Positions 1 through 7,509 of a DNA stretch of 15,515 nucleotides are shown in pieces. The DNA is from Phoronis ovalis. Taxonomy: Eukaryota > Phoronida > Phoronidae. The stretch lies in contig JAOXYB010027424.1 of NCBI GenBank assembly GCA_028565635.1, forward strand, positions 1 to 15,515, in the 5' to 3' direction. Within the stretch, counting starts at the first letter, position 1. Each line of letters opens with the position of its first letter. The position numbers were made by a program, and so were the translations under genes. The notes under the pieces were generated by a model that searched no databases, was not told the DNA's origin, and worked only from the letters and a program-made list of their open reading frames with translations.

Positions 1-122
1 TTCATATTCCTATTGCCCGCACTTTTTTCAAGCTGGAACAGTTATTATTAGCTAAAAAAGGGAATTTCTTTAAAATACACAATATTGAAAATTATCACGT
101 GAAAGACGATACCTATGCTGTA

Positions 123-140
123 TATCCTATAGATAGGATA
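123..140. repeat. Perfect short palindrome
   Basis: TATCCTAT-AG-ATAGGATA: 8-bp arms with a 2-bp spacer. No associated gene or function is visible. Confidence 0.6.
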
Positions 141-1323
141 AACAGCAAAAATGGAGCAACGTGCCAGTTGAAGCCATGACAACAGATGTTTATACGTTGT
201 TACATATGGCCTCAGGACGATGATAATTTATCACGAAATCGGATAAAATACAATAAAACACTGGTCAAAATTGTTAACGCTTGAATCTGCTAAATACATT
301 CGTCTAACAAGGAATGGTCTTGGTTCAGTAGCCTATTTGAGGTCATAGCCTAGAGACCACTCCCCCATTTGAGTACATAAATGAGCAATCAAGTTCATCT
401 TTTCAAGACACCTCATCATTATTGATATATCTCATAATAATTGGATGTTGCTTTGTTTACAAAAATAACATCCAATGTTAGACTATTCACAACAAATGAC
501 AAGTAATAACAATAAGTCCAGTCTGCGGGCAGATTGCCCCCTTTTGCGTTGTTGCGTCTTGCCAAAAGTTGGCTTGTTGTCATTCGCCTTGTACGCGACA
601 GTTAATGTCACCGGCACCACCTATTGGGAATACCAAGAACTAACAAAGCAAAATCATGTTAAAGTATAGCATAAAAAAATTTCGCGAGAGTGTATTAGTT
701 CAAGTAAATCTGCAAATAATGGGTGTTATCCCTTGAAGTTATTCCAGTACAATAAAATCTTTCATTTTGCGATTAAAATCTCACTAAATTATTTCTACTT
801 CTATTTTTGCATATTAATAATGAGTAATATGCAATAATAACATTAACAATTACATATTTGTAAACCTTCTGTGCACAAATAATGCATTAGCTTATCAACA
901 TTTTGGGTGCGCAAGTTTGGTCATCATGCAGTATAATTGTTATCTAGGAATATTTTTTTGAAAATACTTCCAGCCCCTGTCTTTGTTAAAGACGTTTCTT
1001 GTTTTCTTTTACAAATACGTAGATACTCTTTTTGCCACTTACTCAACGGAAAATGCTAATATCACTGAAAGTTTACGTCTGGAATGAATTACTAGGTAAG
1101 TAGCGGACTTTAGTTTCAGTGAAATGAAAATTTAATCGAGAGTCAACATGAGACCCAGGAGAAAATATGTACAATTATCATTACACAAATTACCTGTTGA
1201 TAAAGAATTAAGAGAACAATGTATTAGTAAAATCCGGGCCGAATTCGAAGATGAATGTTGTATACAATTACGCAGTTTGAGAATTTGACCTTGAGTCATG
1301 TGATGATCATTAGTATTATAATT

Positions 1324-1387
1324 ATACTTTATTATTATTGCATAATTTTATCATAATACTTTATTAGTGTTGTAAAATTTTATCATA
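1324..1387. repeat. 32-bp tandem duplication
   Basis: Two adjoining 32-bp units (1324-1355 and 1356-1387) identical at 28 of 32 positions. Both begin ATACTTTATTA and end ATTTTATCATA. It is AT-rich and probably a replication-slippage product. Confidence 0.85.
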
Positions 1388-2197
1388 AAACATTATGTAA
1401 TTTCATTCATACTATTAATAGTATGCAGGGATCGTGTAGGGTCAAGATGGTGGCTCCACCAAGTGCTTGGTAATCGTCAAACGCTGTATTCGTAGAATAT
1501 TACACATTAATTACATTAATCCAAGTTTTAGATTGTAATTACCAATATTACTTGCCAAATCTTTGTCAATATATTATAACATATTATATACTTTAAGCAG
1601 TAGTTATTTGTTTGTTTTTATCCAAGACTTTCACGCTATTTTTATTTTCAAGACAAGATAGTTCAATGTATGTTCGATGTATAATCATCTGTTCAATGAT
1701 CCATCTGGTACGAGAATATTTGTCTTGATTTGAATCTCAATGAATTACTACTCTCCCGAGATATACATTCACTCACTCAAACATTTTGCTGTTCGCAGAT
1801 GTTACAAACCAGGGTTAGACATTCCCTCGGTATAAAAGTACGCGCGGAGTTAGGGCCAAGCTAGACCCTAATACAAAAAATAAAAACAAGCAAAACCAAA
1901 TGAATACGGACTTGTCGACAAAACATGTTATATTACTAAACAGGTTGGTCTATAACAGATAAGCAATTTCGAAAGCTTTTATTGCGGATCAAGCTAGTTG
2001 AACATAGCAATACTTTGATATTGATGTCAGAATTATTTTAGGAGACCTGGTATCATTTTTAACACATGACAAAACGAGTTTTGATTTCTATTTACTCGGG
2101 TTATAATTCAGGGGTAAATTAAATGCCTTTTCTTTGTTATATAACGCTATAAATAATAATACCGCTTATAGTCGCAGACAAGTTTATCCTTATAAAT

Positions 2198-2203
2198 TTT
2201 ATT
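2198..2203 (-). promoter_or_regulatory. Poly(A) signal AATAAA for the P450 gene
   Basis: AATAAA on the minus strand, 37 bp past the TAG. It is the first canonical hexamer downstream, implying a very short 3' UTR with cleavage at about 2170-2188. Confidence 0.65.
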
Positions 2204-2240
2204 TCCACACGATGGCGATTACTTTAACAAAAAACGTATG

Positions 2241-2419
2241 CTAACGAGGCACAGCACATAATGTATAAGGTAGAGGTGAATATGTGATGCCTGAAATACC
2301 CTCTAAGGATAACGGTGGAGCATCTTCTGGATAAATGAAGTCAAAATGTTGAAGCAATGATGTGACGAACAAAAACAGCTCCATTGTGGCTAGAGCTTTT
2401 CCAAGACATTGCCGAGGCC
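2241..2419 (-). CDS. P450 coding exon 5: haem cysteine and C-terminus
   Basis: Translated by hand: it completes Gly446 (G|GG), then PRQCLGKALATMELFLF with the axial Cys450 and the L-helix, and ends ...PYTLCAVPR followed by TAG at 2243-2241. It adds 58 full residues. The frame joins exon 4 exactly and restores FGIGPRQCLG, which confirms both boundaries. Confidence 0.94.
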
Positions 2420-5281
2420 CTACAAAAGTAAATTTAGAACCAGATGGGTTCGAATACTAGTAATTTATAATTAATTCAGTTTTTACGGCAGTGCGTGCAT
2501 TCTGTGTCCTCCAGTATAGCACACAATAAATTCACATTAAAACGAAGATTCGTAAAATTTCCAGATTTAATGAAACTATCGCCAAATAGGTAATTAATAG
2601 CTTTTGGGGTCCTAAGATTTTTCATCCTCATCTTCTCATGAGTACACCAGGTATACTCATTGGCTGTACCCTATTTTTAAAAAGCTGTCCACGACAGCCA
2701 GCGAGAAACGCTGGGGAAGAATTTCTTTACGCAATTACATTTTTTATATAAAAAGTTGCTTACCAATGCCAAAAGGAATAAATTTCTCATTTTGACAAAA
2801 TTTTCCTGAAATATCCCGGAAGCGCTCAGGATCAAACTTTTCAGGATCTGTCCAAATATTTGAATCCAGTTTCGTAGCTCCAAGATTCTGTATGATGCCA
2901 GTGCCGGCAGGGATATTAAATCCATGGAATAATACATCCTCAGAAACACTGTGCATCATACCAAGTTGCTCAATGGTACTAATTCGTTGCACCTTGAATG
3001 TTATTAAAGAGTAGAATAGTTAAAGTATTTTCATATTCAAAAAACATAATTTATTCCTGGAGAAAACCAAGTAAAAAGTACTCAACAGCCAACAGACAGC
3101 AGTCGGATGAACCGCGATCGACTGATTTAATCTTCTTTTCAGTTGAGTATTTAAAACTTACTTTCTCAGCCACTAAAGCTAATTGCAAGCCAGTACAATT
3201 ATCAAATGAGATTTATAAACATTTTCTATATCTTTTTAAATTTGAATGTGTCCGCCGTGATACAAGCTAATGCGGTAATGCCTTTGATGCGGTAATGCAA
3301 ATGTAATACCACTACATCACAGAGTCGCATTAATTTCGTTGCAAACGATAATATTTAATGCTCAAATGCGCGTGGACAGTTATTTCTTCACTGTTAGTTT
3401 TCAAAGCTATTTGACATGGTTTAGACATTACAGTTAAGGACTCTTTGGCCACTTGAAGTATGGAACAAACCCCACAGTGATAAAGTGGAATGTATTAAAG
3501 TACCTCGTTAATAAGCGCGTCGCAGTATGGGAGATTATCCCGATCATTTAATGACGGCAGACGACCATGACCAATAACGTCATCAATCTCCTTCTGGGCT
3601 CTGCGTTGGGTATCTGGATATTTCATCAAAAATAAAAGTGTCCATCTCAAGGCAGTTGATGTAGTCTCAAGGCCACCAATAAATAGCTCATTTAAAACTT
3701 TTAACAGTTGTTTATCTGGAAAATGCAAATGTACGTATAAAGTGCATCTTTTTCATTCACTGTATGCTTTTAAAATCAGAACGATGCTATAGAGAAGTTA
3801 CTACTAACTTGTAAGAGCACAAGTACCTGCATGGAACATTTTAAATAATACGTACGTATATTAAAGAAGCTTATCTGCTGTCAGTATGAGATCGTATGTT
3901 TTTTCAAAATGTCTTAGAATATGTTTTGTTCATACCTGTGAATGAAGATTCCTTTCCAGAAGCTTTATCTTTCTTTTGTTGAATTAAAAACGAATCAATA
4001 AAGTCTCGTATACATGTATCATCCAAAGTGTCACGGTGCTCATTTATTACTTTCTGTAATAATATTTCCGAATTTGCGATACTTTGTTTAATAGCGTGAT
4101 AATTTAACATGTCACCAGGGAGATATTTGAAAAAAGAAAGCATCGGGAAAATATCCATCATGGCCATTGTTTTTCCTTTTGTAGAAAAGGTGTGAATTGA
4201 ATCCAAGATTGTATCGAAATATTTATTTCCATAATCAAATCTACAACCCAGAACTATGTGCGAAATTATATTCGCCACGGCATTTGTAATCAGTGTTTGG
4301 ATATCAAAAGGTCTGCCATGGTGATTTGTCACAGCAGTCACAAGTGCTCTGATCTCTTCCTGAATTACTGGTTCAAATGAGAGTTTACCCAATCCTAATT
4401 CTTTAAGATGATTTAAAGCAAACACACGTTGTTCTTTCCACATTTGTCCATCGTTCATCACAATTCCTGGAAGCAAGAAAACCAAATTATGCAAAACACA
4501 AGCTAAACAAAGAAGGACGTTGTGTAAATAAAGCACATGCATTGTTAGGAAATGTAATTTTTGTCATTCTAAAATTACCATTTAATGTTATGCGTATTTA
4601 TTTGAAACTACAAGTAACATAATTGTAATACGAGAATTGAAAAATTTGGAAAAATCGTCAATAAAAACGACGCCTGTTTAACAGGTCAATCCATACATGC
4701 CGCTACCTTTTATAAAACATACTTTATAAAACATATTGCGTTATAAAGGCAAGTGTTACTTTCAGCTGTTCTAAAGTAATTGTATTAAAGCAACGATTTA
4801 GTGAAAAATTATTAATAAATCTAGAAATATTTATGAATAATATCATTGATTAACACCATGTCACTATATAGAGCCCCCCCGAGCATAGCTTTAAAAATTA
4901 CAGCAGCAATTACTAACCGAGGTATTCTGATATTTCTTGACGAATAATATTATTTGGTCGATTGGAGAAATACTGTCGTTGCTTCACAAAAGCTTCTTTT
5001 ATAACTTCATAACTGTTCAGCACAACAAATGGTTTCTGACCCATATAAATAGTGAATATATCTCCGTATAGTTTACCGAGAGCTGTGACCCTTGTCGAAA
5101 TTCGATTGCCTGTTAACTGATGCAAGTTGCCTATAAATGGCAAAGTTCGAGGCCCGGGTGGTAGACCACTCCTACGTTTTGAATTCAAGTACCAAAATAA
5201 CAGTAAAGTTGCTAACAAAATACACAGAAATCCCCGTGTCGATACGTGCAGCAAAGAAAACAAAAAGTCAAGTAAATCCAT
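2241..5281 (-). CDS. Cytochrome P450, CYP2-clan microsomal monooxygenase (5 coding exons, complete)
   Basis: A haem-thiolate monooxygenase anchored in the ER membrane; it inserts one oxygen atom from O2 into a lipophilic substrate using electrons from NADPH-P450 reductase. The coding join on the minus strand is 5281-4918, 4466-3936, 3715-3504, 2992-2764, 2419-2241: 1,515 nt, 504 residues plus TAG, a normal CYP2 length. Visible landmarks are an N-terminal hydrophobic anchor (about residues 17-32), basic KRR and the proline hinge PPGP (41-44), C-helix WKEQR (131-135), I-helix GGLETT (312-317), K-helix ExxR as EVQR (369-372), PERF (424-427) and haem loop FGIGPRQCLG (443-452) with axial Cys450. 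All introns are GT-AG with phases 1, 1, 0, 1, and no frameshift or internal stop is present. ATG 5281 is the first in-frame ATG after a stop at 5398-5396 and has a strong context (ACCATGG). CYP2-type is well supported; the subfamily and substrate are not determinable here. Confidence 0.95.
2420..2763 (-). other. P450 intron 4 (344 bp)
   Basis: Splits the haem-binding loop after FGI-G. Donor GTAAGC, acceptor TTTACTTTTGTAG. AT-rich, no repeat or RNA gene recognised. Confidence 0.9.
2764..2992 (-). CDS. P450 coding exon 4: ExxR to PERF and start of haem loop
   Basis: Begins VQR, completing the K-helix ExxR (Glu369 in exon 3, Arg372 here). It continues through the beta-sheet region to FDPERF (PERF 424-427), so the E-R-R triad is Glu369, Arg372 and Arg426. 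It ends at FIPFGI plus the first base of the Gly446 codon inside the haem loop. The acceptor is TTCAAG|GTG and the donor ATTG|GTAAGC (phase 1). Confidence 0.94.
2993..3503 (-). other. P450 intron 3 (511 bp)
   Basis: The largest intron; donor GTACTT and acceptor ACATTCAAG with a poor polypyrimidine tract. On the plus strand it holds a perfect 12-bp direct repeat, ATGCGGTAATGC at 3270-3281 and 3287-3298. A plus-strand open frame across it has no family resemblance and is considered chance. Confidence 0.88.
3504..3715 (-). CDS. P450 coding exon 3: I-helix and J/K region
   Basis: Completes Asp299 (G|AT) and ends with Glu369 in phase 0. It holds the oxygen-activation I-helix LFIGGLETTSTALRW and the J-helix to K-helix segment LPYCDALINE. 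The final Glu is the E of ExxR, so the motif is split across the next intron. The acceptor is TTTTCCAG|AT; the donor is GAG|GTACTT, weaker than the others but supported by exact frame continuity with exon 4. Intron 2 (3716-3935) is 220 bp with no notable content. Confidence 0.93.
3936..4466 (-). CDS. P450 coding exon 2: B'-H helices, WxxxR
   Basis: Completes the Gly122 codon (G|GA) and encodes to residue 298 plus the first base of codon 299. It starts GIVMNDGQMWKEQR, the C-helix WxxxR whose Trp and Arg contact the haem propionates in this family, and runs through the F-G region to the DSFLIQQKK linker before the I-helix. The acceptor is TTCCAG|GA and the donor ACAG|GTATGA at 3935-3934 (phase 1). 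The upstream Met in the same open frame (4540-4542) lies inside intron 1 and is not a start. Confidence 0.93.
4467..4917 (-). other. P450 intron 1 (451 bp)
   Basis: Donor GTTAGT, acceptor TTGCTTCCAG; AT-rich with no coding signal. It contains a perfect 13-bp tandem repeat (TTTATAAAACATA on the plus strand at 4709-4721 and 4723-4735, period 14) and a short hairpin CCTGTT-T-AACAGG near 4672-4685. Nothing else is recognised. Confidence 0.9.
4918..5281 (-). CDS. P450 coding exon 1: membrane anchor and proline hinge
   Basis: Encodes residues 1-121 plus the first base of codon 122. It carries the hydrophobic signal anchor, a stop-transfer KRR, the PPGPRTLPFIGNL hinge and the A-helix/beta-1 region ending in SEYL. 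The donor is CTCG|GTTAGT at 4917-4916 (phase 1). The open frame continues upstream of the ATG to a stop at 5398-5396 without another ATG, so translation should begin at 5281. The exon could carry 5' UTR up to about 5390. Confidence 0.93.
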
Positions 5282-5358
5282 GGTAAAAGAATTAAGATTC
5301 TCTGTACTCAGATACGTTCCTGATTCGCGGACTATTTCACCTTCCCTATCAACCGGTA

Positions 5359-5385
5359 TCAATACAGTATTACCAAATTGACCAT
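5359..5385 (-). other. Upstream ORF in the predicted P450 leader (8 codons)
   Basis: ATG at 5385-5383 opens MVNLVILY and stops with TGA at 5361-5359. It lies out of frame with the main start and ends 77 bp before it. It belongs to the mRNA only if transcription starts upstream of 5385, as the TATA-like box suggests but does not prove. Confidence 0.35.
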
Positions 5386-5416
5386 GTCCAGGATTCTATA
5401 AAAACGGTATTAGATG

Positions 5417-5423
5417 CTTTATA
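5417..5423 (-). promoter_or_regulatory. TATA-like box of the P450 gene
   Basis: TATAAAG on the minus strand (context CCTATAAAGC), 136 bp upstream of the ATG. A TATA box here would place initiation near 5390, giving a 5' UTR of about 110 nt. This assumes no upstream non-coding exon. Confidence 0.45.
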
Positions 5424-5523
5424 GGTGACTCTTTGTGTCATTAGTACTCCGGAACCTAAGCCCCCGGCCAGGTCAGGTACCTATGGAACGCGTCTTGGGC
5501 TTTTATATACAAAGTTAACACTG

Positions 5524-5675
5524 TCCTCAAATCTGTCACTCTCCAATGATTCTCGTGTATACTTGTCTTATTCAGAATCTTTTCCCAGCAATCCACAAAA
5601 TCTTTCCTCAGATCTGTCACTCTCCAATCTCTCATGTGTACTTATCTTATTCAGAAACTTTTCCCAGCAATCCAC
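5524..5675. repeat. Tandem duplication, two copies of about 72 bp, period 81
   Basis: Copy 1 (5524-5596) and copy 2 (5605-5675) share TCTGTCACTCTCCAAT, CTTATTCAGAA and CTTTTCCCAGCAATCCAC, with small indels and substitutions between these blocks. It lies about 100-250 bp upstream of the TATA-like box of the P450 gene. A plus-strand open frame (5425-5733) crosses the duplication but resembles no protein. Confidence 0.85.
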
Positions 5676-5768
5676 GTTGCATGCTGTAAAGTATCAACTT
5701 ATCAATATCTGGGTACTTGGATATAGTCCCTGAAATAGTTATTTTTAGGGTATCTAGGTTCATATCTC

Positions 5769-5787
5769 AAAGGTTACTGTGACCTTT
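5769..5787. promoter_or_regulatory. Palindromic nuclear-receptor-like element (IR3)
   Basis: AAAGGTTACTGTGACCTTT: two inverted AGGTYA half-sites separated by CTG, with symmetry reaching AAAGGT/ACCTTT. It differs by one base from the AGGTCAnnnTGACCT inverted repeat bound by steroid-type nuclear receptors. It lies about 490 bp upstream of the P450 ATG. Confidence 0.35.
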
Positions 5788-5799
5788 ATGCAACTCGGC

Positions 5800-7335
5800 T
5801 TGTACATTTATGATCCTGAATTAATGTTATGTCCCATTATGGCATTATATTAAGTAACATGTTATTTTAAATAATATATACATGCACTATATTACTACAA
5901 ACGAAAATATCAGCATCGATCGAATAGTATTTAATTTATTAAATTAAAATATGAAATACATATCAAAGTTGTGTATTTACAATATTTACTCCTATGATAA
6001 AAACGTGTGCATTTGTAAAGAATGTTAAATTCTTCTTTTAATATCATGCATATGGCATGTGGGTTTGCATATTAATGTTTAGTTTGCGCTTTCTTAATAT
6101 ATATCCGGCATTTATTGCTGCGCCGTTGCTGCTGGTTCATGTAGGCCAGGGGTTGCCTAACATCCACAGTCCCTTGATTCATATACAATGAATTTTCGAT
6201 CAATTCAGTTGACAGGTAACCAGTTCGTCTCAGAAAAACCTGGATGTACCAATGCTTGGTCTGTGTTTCTAGAAAATTGACCTTGCGAGACAGTGGTACG
6301 AATTGGTGAACGAAAATCGATTGTATAAGTCCCATCACTACCTATATTCGGTGGGTTGTGTTAGGCAGATGGCCACAATAGCCCGCTGTCAATGCTCCGT
6401 GCACATTCAGGTGTCAAGTTAAAAACAAAGTTTGTCAAAATTGTGAGTAAGAATCCATAAAATGTTTTACCATGTATCTCGGTTCTTTTAATTGGAAAAA
6501 TTTATAGAAAGCATTATAATCATTTTTCACATCAAACCTGAATACCTAAATGTTCTTAGTCAAATATATTTCTATAAGCGAAATAAAGTATTTGTTTTTA
6601 ATTTTTTGTGTATTTTACAGCGTGCTTCTTACATAACATAACATGTACTGGCACCTGAATAGACTTTTTTTGACAAAGGTTGGTAAAGGGATCTCAATTC
6701 ACAAATTCAAAAAATACACATCGATAATAAAAAAAATGGATTCAAAAATACATATACTACCCTTTCAACACACGCAACGGCATCAAATATACAGAGCCAG
6801 AATTGCTTATAGAAGCAATATTATGTAAATATCAAGCATACAACCAGCCAAGGCATATCAGCCAGGCAGTGAACACACTACTAATAATTATATGTAATAA
6901 TAATTATAGTAATTATATGGCAAGTAATTTGTCGTTTTACACACCACAAGCTTCTCCAGTCTTCTCTTGCTATTTTTAAGTACATTACAAACGATGAAAA
7001 GTTAAATGTCAGCTTTATTTTCTTGAAAAAAAATGTATACCACGTAAATTTAACAAACTATGATGTCGCTTACTTCAGCTTGTGATGTGTCTACTTGACA
7101 TAACCGTATTCAACTGACACGTACTGAGCCCTTTTATACCTGGGTCAGGCACAATAGATGACATAACAAATTAGCTATTTCAACGCCACCTTGGGCTTTG
7201 AAACAATTATGTTCTGATATCAAATTAGGCTACAGTAGCGAACATTTCTTGAAAAAGTTGACGATGATCTTCTGTCAATTGAATGTGTAAAACGGCACAT
7301 GTAGAGGTATTACCTGAAACTGACGAGCTACAACA
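5800..7335. other. Intergenic region, no supported gene
   Basis: AT-rich sequence upstream of the P450 gene. A minus-strand frame at 6072-6338 (88 codons) is rich in Gln/Arg near its end (NQQQRRSNKC) and may be a decayed repeat fragment. A plus-strand frame at 6643-6828 looks random. Otherwise only simple AT-rich runs, for example 6885-6920. Confidence 0.55.
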
Positions 7336-7500
7336 CAGGGAGGCCACTCAAATAAAATGTGCCGAGTAATCATGCTCATTAATAAAAGGGTGTGTTATTT
7401 GAAGACGTTATTTACGAGTTTGGGGCAGGAAAATCAGCAATTTTGACCAAAGATTCTATGGTTTTTAAACCTGGTCTTGCTTAGAGTCTGTTTTGCACGA
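7336..7500 (-). mobile_element. Truncated copy of the G-rich-ended TIR element
   Basis: Starts AGGCCACTCAAATAAAATG and includes GTAATCATGCTCATTAATAA (up to 7385), matching the terminal inverted repeat of the full element at 10887-11311. Beyond the terminus, AGCAATTTTGACCAAAG and TATGGTTTTTAAACCTGGTC match the reverse complement of the full copy's interior in the same order, with an internal deletion of about 50 bp. The opposite end is missing, so this copy is truncated and lies in the opposite orientation. The right boundary is approximate. Confidence 0.75.
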
Positions 7501-7509
7501 CGAGTCTCG

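Larger units (their letters stand above)
1..2170. other. Intergenic region downstream of the P450 gene
   Basis: AT-rich DNA with no convincing gene. An ATG frame at 475-669 (64 codons) has no recognisable domain. Two weak exon-like patches (1053-1095, 1148-1288), a TATA-like box (1831-1838) and overlapping TGACCTTGA/TGAGTCA motifs (1286-1298) are described as findings. The rest shows nothing I can name. Confidence 0.6.

Noticed and set aside
475-669. 64-codon plus-strand open frame
   Set aside because: No domain, signal or splice evidence; its length is expected by chance in a 15-kb window.
2382-2460. tRNA or SINE-like A-box/B-box pair (TGGCTAGAGC... and GGGTTCGAATAC)
   Set aside because: The A-box-like part lies inside P450 exon 5 coding sequence, and no cloverleaf pairing or SINE tail is apparent.
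4467-4542. Upstream Met frame leading into P450 exon 2, as an alternative start or separate gene
   Set aside because: The segment lies before a clear TTGCTTCCAG acceptor, and exons 1 and 2 join in frame at a conserved Gly codon.
5282-5362. N-terminal extension of the P450 upstream of residue 1
   Set aside because: No in-frame ATG occurs between the stop at 5398-5396 and ATG 5281; the extension would need a non-ATG (TTG) start.
5127-5381. 84-codon plus-strand open frame
   Set aside because: It is the antisense shadow of P450 exon 1.
6072-6338. 88-codon minus-strand open frame
   Set aside because: No recognisable domain, no splice support, and the frame ends in low-complexity QQQRRSNK sequence; at best a decayed repeat fragment.
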